DNA from: an uncultured Prevotella sp.
Lineage (GTDB): Bacteria > Bacteroidota > Bacteroidia > Bacteroidales > Bacteroidaceae
Direction: 5' to 3'
Length of the DNA stretch: 60,111 nucleotides
Assembly: GCA_944319945.1 (NCBI GenBank)
Contig: CALUFN010000009.1
Location: forward strand, 1 to 60,111
The notes beneath the pieces were generated by a model that saw only the letters and a list, made by a program, of their open reading frames with translations, ran no database searches and was not told the DNA's origin. The position numbers and the translations under genes were made by a program. Positions 50,165-57,747 of the stretch are shown piece by piece (position 1 is the stretch's first letter; each line of letters opens with the position of its first letter).

Positions 50165-52474
50165 CTATTTCTTCTTTGAGTTGTTTATCACGTCCATGCA
50201 CTCCTCGAGCGTCAGTTCGGCAGCACGTTCATGCATGTTCTTAGGCAGGCGGTAGTTCTTGCCGTCGTATGCGAGATAAGGGCCGTAGCGTCCGTTCATC
50301 ACTTCGAGCTTAGGCTCGTCGTCGAAAGTCTTTATGTGGCGCTGCGTCTCCTGCTGGCGTTTCTTCATTATCAATTCCACTGCCGTGTCGAGCGTTACGG
50401 TCAGCGGGTTGTCGGTCTTGGGCAGAGAGACGTATTTCTTGTCGTGCATCACGTAGGGGCCGAAGCGTCCGGCACCTATCACTACGGGCTTACCCTCAAA
50501 CTCGCCGACGGTGCGCGGCAGGCGGAACAGCTCGAGGGCCTCGCCGAGCGTTATGGTCTCCATGCCCTTGTCGGCAGGCAGCTGGGCGAAGCGAGGCTTC
50601 TCCTTGTCCTCGGCCTTGCCTATCTGTACCACGGGGCCGAACCTGCCTATCTTTACGAACACGGGCTTGCCCGTGCCAGGCTCCTTGCCGAGCTCGCGCT
50701 CGCCGGCCTTGTGTTCCTCGCGCGTGTTCATCGTCTTTTCTACGGTAGGCTCGAACTTCTTGTAGAAGCTCTCTATCATGTCCGTCCACCGGGCCTTTCC
50801 TTCGGCTATGGTGTCAAACTGCTGTTCCACCTTAGCCGTGAAGTTGTAGTCCATGATGGCCGGGAAGTATTTCATGAGGAAGTCGTTCACCACTATTCCT
50901 ATGTCCGTCGGCAGCAGCTTGCCTTTCTCGCTGCCGGCCATCTCGCTCTTCGTGCGGTTGGTTATGCCGTTGGAGTCGAGTATGTCGATCGAGTAGAAGC
51001 GTTCTTCTCCCTTCTTGTCGCCCTTCTGCACATACTCGCGCTGCTGTATGGTGCTTATCGTAGGGGCGTAGGTCGACGGGCGGCCTATGCCTAGCTCCTC
51101 GAGCTTGCGCACAAGGCTGGCCTCGGTGTAGCGCACGGGGCCCTGGCTGAAACGCTGCGTGGCTATTATCTCGTTGCGCTGCAGGGGCAGGCCCTCGGCC
51201 ATGGGCGGCAGCGTGTGCGACGCGCTTTCCTGTCCGTCGGTCTCGTCGTCTGACGATTCGCGGTAGACTTTCAGGAATCCGTCGAACTTCACCACCTCGC
51301 CGTTGGCCACAAACTGCTCGTCGGCTCCCGTCATGCTTATCGTCACGGTGGTCTTCTCTATCTGAGCGTCGGCCATCTGGCTTGCCGCCGTGCGCTTCCA
51401 TATCAGGTTGTAGAGGCGTTTCTCCTGCTGCGTGCCTTCTATCGAAGCGGCATCCATGTACGTCGGGCGTATGGCCTCGTGGGCCTCTTGCGCGCCCTTA
51501 GAGTGGGTGTGAAACTGTCGCGGCTTGCTGTACTCTTCACCCCAGAGCTTGGTTATCTCGGCCTTGCTCGAGTTGATGCAGAGCGACGAGAGGTTGACCG
51601 AGTCGGTACGCATGTACGTGATACGTCCGTTCTCGTATAGGTGCTGGGCCACCATCATGGTCTGCGACACGGTGAATCCGAGCTTGCGCGCGGCCTCCTG
51701 CTGCAGCGTCGACGTGGTGAACGGCGGCGCGGGCGTGCGCTTCATGGGCTTTTTGACTATGTTTGCAACGGCGAAGTCTGCCGTCTTACACTTGTCAAGA
51801 AAGGCCAGCACCTCGTCACGCGTGGTGAAGCGCTTGTCAAGCTCGGCCTTCACCTCGGCCGTAGAGCCGTCGGCCACGGGCACGTCGAACACGGCGGCCA
51901 CCCTATAATAAGCCTCGCTCTTGAAGGCCTGTATCTCACGCTCGCGCTCCACTATGAGCCTCACGGCCACGCTCTGCACGCGTCCGGCCGAGAGCGCCGG
52001 CTTCACCTTGCGCCACAGCACGGGCGAGAGCTTGAAGCCCACGAGCCGGTCGAGCACACGGCGCGCCTGCTGCGCGTTCACGAGGTTCATGTCCAAGTGG
52101 CGCGGATGCTGTATGGCGTCAAGTATGGCGGGCTTGGTTATTTCATGGAATACTATGCGGTTGGTCTTCTCCTCGTCAAGCCCGAGCACCTCACAAAGGT
52201 GCCACGAGATGGCTTCTCCCTCGCGGTCCTCATCGGATGCGAGCCACACTTTCTCAGAGTTTTGTGCGTTGTTCTTAAGCTCGGTGACGAGTTTCTTCTT
52301 CTCATCGGGTATCTCGTAGTCGGGCGTAAACGTGTCGGTGTCTATGCTTAGTTCCTTTTTCTTAAGGTCGCGTATGTGTCCGTAACTGGACATCACCTTA
52401 TAGTCTTTGCCCAGAAACTTCTCGATAGTCTTTGCCTTAGCAGGACTCTCGACGATTACCAGATTCTTCTGCAT
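50165..52474 (-). CDS. topA: DNA topoisomerase I
   Basis: A 769-residue type IA topoisomerase relaxing negative supercoils. The TOPRIM domain (about 1-120) contains VESPAKAKTIEKFLG, SYGHIRDL and the metal triad DEDREGEAIS (81-90). The catalytic tyrosine is Tyr287 in GRITYMRTDS. Instead of zinc ribbons, the C-terminus carries at least three GRFGP-type repeats (GRFGPVVQIG, GRFGPYVMHDKKYVSLP, GRYGPYLAYDGKNYRLP), the usual arrangement in Bacteroidota. A -7 motif lies 29 bp upstream. Confidence 0.98.
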   Translation of the reverse strand: MQKNLVIVESPAKAKTIEKFLGKDYKVMSSYGHIRDLKKKELSIDTDTFTPDYEIPDEKKKLVTELKNNAQNSEKVWLASDEDREGEAISWHLCEVLGLDEEKTNRIVFHEITKPAILDAIQHPRHLDMNLVNAQQARRVLDRLVGFKLSPVLWRKVKPALSAGRVQSVAVRLIVEREREIQAFKSEAYYRVAAVFDVPVADGSTAEVKAELDKRFTTRDEVLAFLDKCKTADFAVANIVKKPMKRTPAPPFTTSTLQQEAARKLGFTVSQTMMVAQHLYENGRITYMRTDSVNLSSLCINSSKAEITKLWGEEYSKPRQFHTHSKGAQEAHEAIRPTYMDAASIEGTQQEKRLYNLIWKRTAASQMADAQIEKTTVTISMTGADEQFVANGEVVKFDGFLKVYRESSDDETDGQESASHTLPPMAEGLPLQRNEIIATQRFSQGPVRYTEASLVRKLEELGIGRPSTYAPTISTIQQREYVQKGDKKGEERFYSIDILDSNGITNRTKSEMAGSEKGKLLPTDIGIVVNDFLMKYFPAIMDYNFTAKVEQQFDTIAEGKARWTDMIESFYKKFEPTVEKTMNTREEHKAGERELGKEPGTGKPVFVKIGRFGPVVQIGKAEDKEKPRFAQLPADKGMETITLGEALELFRLPRTVGEFEGKPVVIGAGRFGPYVMHDKKYVSLPKTDNPLTVTLDTAVELIMKKRQQETQRHIKTFDDEPKLEVMNGRYGPYLAYDGKNYRLPKNMHERAAELTLEECMDVINNSKKK

Positions 52475-52502
52475 GTGTTGTCTTAAGTTTTCAATTAGGG
52501 CG

Positions 52503-52510
52503 CAAAAGTA
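52503..52510 (-). promoter_or_regulatory. -7 promoter element of topA
   Basis: The minus strand reads TACTTTTG (TAnnTTTG). Confidence 0.55.
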
Positions 52511-52587
52511 AGCAAAACTTTTCCATACACCTTATATAATATGCGATTTTTTCGTTTTTTAAGAAATTTTGGATATTGCGGCATGTC

Positions 52588-52619
52588 AGGCTAATTGGGC
52601 CAATAAGCCCAATTAGCCT
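52588..52619. terminator. AGGCTAATTGGGC hairpin downstream of the duplicated-domain lipoprotein gene
   Basis: A 13-bp perfect stem (52588-52600 with 52607-52619) with loop CAATAA, without a T-tract on either strand. It shares its core with the hairpin at 17700-17719. Confidence 0.5.
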
Positions 52620-52662
52620 AATGCGCCATGCATGCAAGGATAATGGCGTTAACTACTTATTA

Positions 52663-53667
52663 TTAAAAATCTGCCAACAGCTTGACATTGAGACTGTCTG
52701 TCGTAAACTTGCCCGAAAGCTCGTCGGCGGTCATGCGGCGGTAAACGCAGTAGAGCCTCACGGTGCGTCCGGCGGCGTAGTCGTGCTGGCGGCTCACCAC
52801 CCGCATCTCGTCGGGCGAGAGCGACACTATCCTGAATCCCGACTTGTCGGCCGTCTCGAGATAGAAACCGTTGGCCCTGTAGGCGTAAGCCACGCTCCGC
52901 AAGGAGGGCGCGCCGCTCTGCGGGTCGGAACCGAACACCGTGAGCGAGTCGGCGGAGATGTAATAGTCCACCGGCTTCAGCCCCGCGCCCGAGGTCTGCA
53001 GACTGTCGGCCTTGTATCTTCCGCTCAGCTCCATCTCGTGGGCTTCGGCGCACGTCCACCCCCGCCCCACTGCCAACGAGGCGAAATCGCCGGGCGTAAG
53101 ACGCTGCTGCTCGGGCAGCCGGGGATAGTCATCGTCGAACGTGTCGAGGTCATACGGATACCCGGCCTTGCACTCGGCCAGCTCCCAGGGAGTCATCGCG
53201 CGATAAACGGCGTAGACGTATATCGGCTCGCCGTCGGCCGTCGAGGCCTCGTGCTTGATGATGCGCAGCTCGCTCTCGCTGACCGACACTATGCGCATCA
53301 CCTCGTCGCCGCCCGACATGAGGCCGTTGGTGCCCTCGTCGAAAGTGTACTTCCTGCTCCTGTATCCCTTTATGGGGTACGCGTCGACGTAAATAAACTC
53401 GGTAATCGAATCGCCAGTGAAGGCGTAGTTCACCGGGGCGCCGCCTATAAGGCCGTCCCAATAGTCGCGCTTCGAGCATATCCGGCCGTCGCGTATCTCG
53501 TGCGACTCCACGTAGCGCCAGCCCTTACCTGAGACCGTGCCGGCGAAGTCGTCGGCCGTAATGTGGCTCAACGCCGGCAGAAGGGCTTCCTCGTCCTCCT
53601 CGCACGACACCAATGTCGACACCGAAAGCGCCAACACGAGCATTAGTAATTGTTTGAGGTGTTTCAT
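52663..53667 (-). CDS. Lipoprotein with two copies of an unknown beta-rich domain
   Basis: A 334-residue lipoprotein (lipobox LVSC, Cys22, then Glu-Glu-Asp-Glu-Glu). Two tandem domains of about 130-140 residues can be aligned by eye: ADDFAGTVSGKGWRYVESHEI...ITEFIYVDAYPIKGYRSRKYTFDEGTN...MRIVSVSESELRIIKHEA...IYVYAVYRAMTPWEL, and PGDFASLAVGRGWTCAEAHEM...LTVFGSDPQSGAPSLRSVAYAYRANG...FRIVSLSPDEMRVVSRQHD...VRLYCVYRRMTADEL. Each looks like a lipocalin-like barrel. I do not recognise the family. A -7 motif TATATTTG lies on the minus strand at 53694-53701. The internal duplication is certain; the function is unknown. Confidence 0.8.
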   Translation of the reverse strand: MKHLKQLLMLVLALSVSTLVSCEEDEEALLPALSHITADDFAGTVSGKGWRYVESHEIRDGRICSKRDYWDGLIGGAPVNYAFTGDSITEFIYVDAYPIKGYRSRKYTFDEGTNGLMSGGDEVMRIVSVSESELRIIKHEASTADGEPIYVYAVYRAMTPWELAECKAGYPYDLDTFDDDYPRLPEQQRLTPGDFASLAVGRGWTCAEAHEMELSGRYKADSLQTSGAGLKPVDYYISADSLTVFGSDPQSGAPSLRSVAYAYRANGFYLETADKSGFRIVSLSPDEMRVVSRQHDYAAGRTVRLYCVYRRMTADELSGKFTTDSLNVKLLADF

Positions 53668-53693
53668 AACAAAGACTTAAAAGTACACGAGGG

Positions 53694-53701
53694 CAAATAT
53701 A
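53694..53701 (-). promoter_or_regulatory. -7 promoter element of the duplicated-domain lipoprotein gene
   Basis: The minus strand reads TATATTTG, 26 bp upstream of the ATG. Confidence 0.55.
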
Positions 53702-53796
53702 ACGATTTTTCGGATAAGTCGTATAAAAAACGGAAAGAAACCGTGAAAAATCGGTAACTTTCCGTCAATGAAACTTGTTTTTAACCGTTCAAAGCG

Positions 53797-55110
53797 TCAT
53801 TCTTCCAGCTTGAGGAAGAGGTCTTTCAGGTTGAGCGTGGCCTTGCGGCACGCGCGTATGACGTCGAGACCGGCGTTGCCGTCGTCCGGTGCCAGCGTCT
53901 GGTTAGACTCCGAATCCACGCAGGCCCTGCCGAGCCTTACGCTCGTACCGCCCGTAGCGATGGTGAGCGGCGGCAGCTCTATGATAGTCTTCATGCCCAC
54001 CTTGCCTATGCCGCCGCTAAGGCGCGTAATGCGTGTGCCCGTATTGTCGACATCCTGCTTGTGGCGGGCGTAGTAAGAGCCTGAGAACGTAGTGGTGCTG
54101 TTGCCCGTGTCGAACATCATCCTGAGCCGCTCGCCGCCTACGTAGGCCTCTATGCGGAGGCCGTTGCTCTCGGTCAGGTAGATGTTGCGCCCCGTTTCGG
54201 GGAGCGGCGTGGGCTTGTAGGGGAACACCACGCGCCCTTCCTTCGGGTAGACTTGCACCTCGCCGCAATGCCGCATGAAGTCAAGCCCTATGACGAAGTC
54301 GCCCTGCAGCAGGGAGTCCATCACTATCTCGTCGTCAACGCATATCACTTCGGCATTGCGGAAGGTCATTCCGCCTACGCAGATGCTGTCTATCACGCCG
54401 AAGAATCCATGCGTCTTGCCGGCCCCGTTAACGTCTATCGTGTCAGGCTGCAGCCGCGCCCCGGCCTTCCGCGCGAAGTCGAGCGAGCAGAACGTAGTGG
54501 GGCAACCAGTGTCTAACACGGCTTGATACGGCCGTCCGTTGACGCTCGCGGGTATGCAGAGCGTGAAGCCGCGCACGGCCGTGTCGCCCAAAGCCGTCAG
54601 GTCTATCTTGCGGAACTCGGCACTGACGGCCACGTCGCGTGCAGGGCGTTCAAGCGTGGAGGGCGGCAGCTTGCTGCGTATGCCATACATACGGAGCGCG
54701 GCCTCGGGCTGGCTCAGGTCTACTTGGTCGGTCTGCGCCTTCACTTGGTTCACGAAATTGCCCACTATTTCGGCGGCACGGGCGTAGCGTTGCCGCCTCG
54801 CCTCGGTCTGGGCCTGCACCAGCACCATGTTCATGGTGTTGTCAAAGCCGATGTCGTCCTGGTAGTTTCTCACCAAAGAGTCTATCATGACCACGGCTTC
54901 GTCGTCGCGGCCGAAGTACACCGCGGCCAAAGCCTCGGCCATGACGCACAGGAAGGGAGTCTGCACCGAATCCTTCAACGCCGGGTATTCGCGCTCGAGA
55001 GCGAACCAGTCGGCCGAGTTAAGCAGCGCGCCCACGCGCTCGTCGGCACTCTGCGCCCCGGCCGTAAGCGTGCACAGGCACGCCAATAGCAGGAAGATGA
55101 TCTTTCTCAT
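53797..55110 (-). CDS. Secreted retropepsin-like aspartic protease with two DTG lobes
   Basis: A 437-residue exported protein: signal peptide ending TAGAQ, a helical TPR-like N-terminal region (about 21-130), then two retropepsin-type lobes in one chain. Lobe 1 has AVLDTGCPTTF (Asp200) and the hydrophobic-Gly motif FVIGLDFM (about 272-279). Lobe 2 has MMFDTGNSTTTF (Asp334) and NAGLDVIR near the C-terminus. Retropepsins normally dimerise; here both catalytic Asp are supplied by one polypeptide, like a pepsin, although each lobe is retroviral-like. The position after DTG is Cys or Asn instead of the common Ser/Ala. It is probably periplasmic, and the substrate is unknown. Confidence 0.85.
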   Translation of the reverse strand: MRKIIFLLLACLCTLTAGAQSADERVGALLNSADWFALEREYPALKDSVQTPFLCVMAEALAAVYFGRDDEAVVMIDSLVRNYQDDIGFDNTMNMVLVQAQTEARRQRYARAAEIVGNFVNQVKAQTDQVDLSQPEAALRMYGIRSKLPPSTLERPARDVAVSAEFRKIDLTALGDTAVRGFTLCIPASVNGRPYQAVLDTGCPTTFCSLDFARKAGARLQPDTIDVNGAGKTHGFFGVIDSICVGGMTFRNAEVICVDDEIVMDSLLQGDFVIGLDFMRHCGEVQVYPKEGRVVFPYKPTPLPETGRNIYLTESNGLRIEAYVGGERLRMMFDTGNSTTTFSGSYYARHKQDVDNTGTRITRLSGGIGKVGMKTIIELPPLTIATGGTSVRLGRACVDSESNQTLAPDDGNAGLDVIRACRKATLNLKDLFLKLEE

Positions 55111-55184
55111 GATTTTCTTACATTAGGTCAATGATACTAATCAGGCGGATTAGGCCAACGGGCAAAGCCCCGCCTAATTCTAAC

Positions 55185-56015
55185 TTAGAAGCTGCGCAGC
55201 CACGCCCTCAGCTCCAGTTGCATCTCGTTGTGGTACATGAAGCTGTCGCGGTTGCCCCAGCCGTGGCCTCCCGAAGGATAGACGTGGAGCGTGGCCGGCA
55301 CGTCGTGGCGGTAAAGCTCGATGTAATAGTTCACGCCGTTGGCCGGCAGCACGGTGTGGTCGTCGTCGCTCAGTGCGATGAAGGCGCGCGGCGTGACGCG
55401 CGTCACGTTGAGGTCGCTGCTGTACTGCTGCTCGGCCTTCTTCTTGGGTTTCTCGCCGAGCAGGTTGTCGTGCGAGCCCTTGTGCGTGATGTCGGGCATC
55501 ATGGTTATCACGGGGTAGAAGAGAATCTGGAAGTCAGGCAGGGCGTCGCCCGTGGAGCGCGTGGCTATGGTAGAGGCCAGGTGGCCTCCGGCCGACGAGC
55601 CCATTATGCCCACGTCCTTAGGGTCGATGTTCCACGCTTGTGCGTTGCGGCGCACTAACTTCACGGTTTCCTCGGCGTCGCTCACGGGCACATCGCTCTC
55701 ACCGTGCGGCATGCGGTATTTCAGCACTATGGCGGCTATGCCCATGTTGTTGAAAAACGGAGCCCAGTCGTGTCCCTCGTGGTCCATGGCCAGGTGCTGG
55801 TAGCCGCCACCGGGACATATCACCACGGCGCGGCCCGTGGCCGTCTCCTTCTTGGGCAGGTAGACCCACACCTTAGCCGAGTCGGCCGCGTCGCCGTTTG
55901 AGTTGGGCGCGCCCTGCGGCCACAGGTTGATTTCTAACTTCTGTTGCGCGGCCGCCGGCAGGCACAGGGCCATGAGCGCGGCTGCGATAATGGTTTTGGT
56001 TATGCTCATCTTCAT
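55185..56015 (-). CDS. Secreted alpha/beta-hydrolase esterase (BD-FAE/acetyl-xylan esterase-like)
   Basis: A 276-residue exported hydrolase with a signal peptide ending AAAQQ. The oxyanion region is CPGGGYQHLAMDHEG, the nucleophile elbow GSSAGGHLAS contains Ser141, the acid is in LSDDDHTV and the catalytic His in PSGGHGWG. The pattern fits the BD-FAE/acetyl-xylan esterase group, which removes acetyl or feruloyl groups from plant polysaccharides. A -7 motif TAATTTTG lies on the minus strand at 56047-56054. It is divergent from the NUDIX gene. Confidence 0.88.
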   Translation of the reverse strand: MKMSITKTIIAAALMALCLPAAAQQKLEINLWPQGAPNSNGDAADSAKVWVYLPKKETATGRAVVICPGGGYQHLAMDHEGHDWAPFFNNMGIAAIVLKYRMPHGESDVPVSDAEETVKLVRRNAQAWNIDPKDVGIMGSSAGGHLASTIATRSTGDALPDFQILFYPVITMMPDITHKGSHDNLLGEKPKKKAEQQYSSDLNVTRVTPRAFIALSDDDHTVLPANGVNYYIELYRHDVPATLHVYPSGGHGWGNRDSFMYHNEMQLELRAWLRSF

Positions 56016-56046
56016 AATAAATATTTGGCTTTAAGTAGCATCATGC

Positions 56047-56054
56047 AAAATTAC
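56047..56054 (-). promoter_or_regulatory. -7 promoter element of the esterase gene
   Basis: The minus strand reads TAATTTTG, 31 bp upstream of the ATG. Confidence 0.5.
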
Positions 56055-56109
56055 GTAATTAAAAAATAAGAAATAAGAATTAAGAGTTAAGAATCTTATA
56101 GAATTAAGA

Positions 56110-56218
56110 ATTAAGAGTTAAGAATTAAGAAAATATGCTCTTTTTATATTAACTTTGCGCATAAAAAGCTACGCTCATGCCAACAAGGCATATTTTCTTA
56201 ATTCTTAACTCTTAATTT
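56110..56218. repeat. 30-bp perfect inverted repeat around the NUDIX promoter
   Basis: 56110-56139 and 56189-56218 are exact reverse complements, built of AATTAAGAGTTAAGAATTAAG words ending AAAATATGC at the inner side. The 49-bp centre carries the -7 motif TAACTTTG (56151-56158) pointing at the NUDIX gene that starts 5 bp after the right arm. An extra partial copy lies at 56068-56095. Confidence 0.92.
56151..56158 (+). promoter_or_regulatory. -7 promoter element of the NUDIX gene
   Basis: TAACTTTG fits TAnnTTTG and lies inside the segment bracketed by the 30-bp inverted repeat. No TTTG at the -33 position; that position falls in the left arm. Confidence 0.55.
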
Positions 56219-56223
56219 TCAAC

Positions 56224-56754
56224 ATGGATAGTATCGAAAAGTACAAGTATTGCCCCGTGTGCGGCAGTTCGCATTTTGAGAAAAACTCGCCGAAGAGCCT
56301 GCGTTGCTCGGGCTGCGGCTTCGAGATGTTCATGAATCCGGCTGCGGCCGTGGTGGCGTTCATCACCAACTGTAAGGGCGAGCTGCTCGTGGAGCGGCGC
56401 AAGCTGGAGCCTGCTAAGGGCACGCTCGACCTGCCCGGGGGCTTCGCCGACACGCTGGAGACGGCCGAGGAGGCCGTGGCGCGCGAGGTGCTGGAGGAGA
56501 CGGGGCTTAAGGTGACCGACGCCCGCTACCTGTTCAGCCTGCCCAACGTTTACCGCTACTCCGACTTAGACGTACACACGCTCGACCTGTTTTTCGTCTG
56601 CACCGTGGAAGACGAGACGCAGCTCCGCGCCGCCGACGACGCCGCCGACTGCCTCTGGCTGGCTCCGGCCGACATACACACCGAGCAGTTCGGCCTGCGC
56701 TCCGTAAGGCAGGGACTGTATATGTATTTGGCAACGATTAAGAAACTGTTTTGA
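56224..56754 (+). CDS. NUDIX hydrolase with N-terminal zinc ribbon
   Basis: A 176-residue protein. CPVC (10-13) and CSGC (28-31) form a zinc ribbon like that of NudC/NADH pyrophosphatases. The full Nudix box is GFADTLETAEEAVAREVLEETGL (G73 to L95, with REVLEE catalytic residues). It hydrolyses nucleoside diphosphate derivatives such as ADP-ribose or NADH (substrate not determined). Its last codons form the left arm of the nested inverted repeat at 56746-56931. It is a single-gene unit divergent from the esterase. Confidence 0.93.
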   Translation: MDSIEKYKYCPVCGSSHFEKNSPKSLRCSGCGFEMFMNPAAAVVAFITNCKGELLVERRKLEPAKGTLDLPGGFADTLETAEEAVAREVLEETGLKVTDARYLFSLPNVYRYSDLDVHTLDLFFVCTVEDETQLRAADDAADCLWLAPADIHTEQFGLRSVRQGLYMYLATIKKLF

Positions 56755-56931
56755 TTTTTTTGTTCAATGATTTAAGATGTATTTCCGAGGCGTGGGCGGA
56801 TGCCTTTTGAGGAAGTTTAGCGGGCTAAGCGACTGAAAAGGCATCAGTCTACGACCGGAAAGACGCTTAAATCATGAACAAAGGACATTAAAATTAAAGT
56901 GATGCAATATCCTGTAAAAAAATCAAAACAG
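56746..56931. repeat. Nested inverted-repeat element overlapping the 3' end of the NUDIX gene
   Basis: Three concentric complementary pairs: a 16-bp perfect outer pair starting CTGTTTTGATTTT (56746-56761 with 56916-56931), a middle pair TTCAATGATTTAAG with CTTAAATCATGAA (56763-56776 with 56866-56878, one bulge), and a 10-bp perfect inner pair GATGCCTTTT/AAAAGGCATC (56799-56808 with 56836-56845). No ORF lies inside. It could be a miniature inverted-repeat element or a large structured 3' UTR. Confidence 0.85.
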
Positions 56932-56967
56932 CTTCTAATTAGATGACGGCGCATCAAAGTTCCTGAG

Positions 56968-57037
56968 TTAACGGGAGTCAGGCTCTCTTCACTCGCCGGA
57001 GTCAGCCCCGGCGCGAAGCGTCTTGCTCCCGTTAGCA
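56968..57037 (-). terminator. Hairpin at the 3' end of the small secreted protein gene
   Basis: GTTAACGGGAG and CTCCCGTTAGC form an outer pair, and CGCCGG/CCGGCG an inner one, directly after the stop codon on the minus strand. The T-tract is poor, so termination is plausible but not certain. Confidence 0.5.
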
Positions 57038-57466
57038 TCATTTCTTTCCCCTCTTCACTAACGTCAGCCGTCCGGGTATCTTCTGCCACTTGCCCATCAC
57101 GGCGAACTTGAGCGTGCTGCCGCCCTTCTTCTTATAAGAATACGTGCCGTCGGCATTAGCCTTCAGCTCGGCCGTGAAGTCCTCGCTGCCGTAGTCGTTG
57201 ACCACCTCTATCACGGCCGTGCGCTCGTCTACGAGCTCAGAGGAGACTACGAGCCACGTGGTGCGGCCCTGCTTCGACGTAAAGTAGCCCTCCACCTCGC
57301 CGAGCACAGACTGGCCGGGCATGGTGAGGTTCTTGTCGTAGAGGTTTAGGCGGAGGCTGATCTTATACTCGTCGTTGTCGAGCGTCACGTCGAACGGACG
57401 CTCACCCTGTGCCGCGGCGAACAGCGTTGCGCAACACGCCGCAAGTGTCAATAATGCCTTTTTCAT
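57038..57466 (-). CDS. Small secreted protein of unknown function
   Basis: A 142-residue exported protein with signal peptide MKKALLTLAACCATLFAAAQ. The mature part is about 120 residues, beta-rich (FDVTLDNDEYKISLRLNLYDKNL, RTTWLVVSSELVDERTAVIEVVND, YSYKKKGGSTLKFAVMGKWQKI) and Lys-rich at the C-terminus. I do not recognise the family; the strand pattern suggests a single lipocalin- or Ig-like domain. It is divergent from the GH3 gene and has a -7 motif TATATTTG on the minus strand at 57487-57494. Confidence 0.75.
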   Translation of the reverse strand: MKKALLTLAACCATLFAAAQGERPFDVTLDNDEYKISLRLNLYDKNLTMPGQSVLGEVEGYFTSKQGRTTWLVVSSELVDERTAVIEVVNDYGSEDFTAELKANADGTYSYKKKGGSTLKFAVMGKWQKIPGRLTLVKRGKK

Positions 57467-57486
57467 AAGCCTTAGCGTTGTTTCGG

Positions 57487-57494
57487 CAAATATA
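57487..57494 (-). promoter_or_regulatory. -7 promoter element of the small secreted protein gene
   Basis: The minus strand reads TATATTTG, 20 bp upstream of the ATG. Confidence 0.5.
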
Positions 57495-57548
57495 CTGACT
57501 TTACGCCGAAACAGGGCCGCACGGCGTGCAAAGTTTTCTTAAAAAGCA

Positions 57549-57637
57549 AAAGGTTGCCTTTCGCCCCTCAAAAGGCAACCTTTCACGCCGCAATCTGCCG
57601 CCTTTTGCAAGCCCGAAGGCCGCCTTTTGCAAGGCGG
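57549..57637. repeat. AAAGG-hairpin intergenic repeat, locus 4
   Basis: AAAGGTTGCCTTT (57549-57561) pairs perfectly with 57571-57583. It is followed by CCGCCTTTTGCAA copies, the second forming the hairpin CCGCCTT-TTGC-AAGGCGG (57620-57637). It belongs to the family at 8518, 19049 and 34972. Here it lies between divergent promoters. Confidence 0.8.
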
Positions 57638-57683
57638 ATGCCGCTGCGGTCGTAAAATACGGCCGCAAATATAGGCCGAAGCC

Positions 57684-57715
57684 GTTGCGTCATGTCGGGA
57701 AAAATAGTAACTTTG
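57684..57715 (+). promoter_or_regulatory. Promoter of the GH3 gene
   Basis: GTTG (57684-57687), 20 bp spacer, TAACTTTG (57708-57715): close to the Bacteroidota consensus. It fixes the start at 57748, because the upstream in-frame ATG at 57526 lies before the promoter and repeat. Confidence 0.7.
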
Positions 57716-57747
57716 CATCCGTTACGATACCATTAAAACAGTATAAG

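Noticed and set aside
57526-57747. N-terminal extension of the GH3 protein to 57526
   Set aside because: It would run through the hairpin repeat and the promoter at 57684-57715. The ATG at 57748 gives a clean signal peptide.
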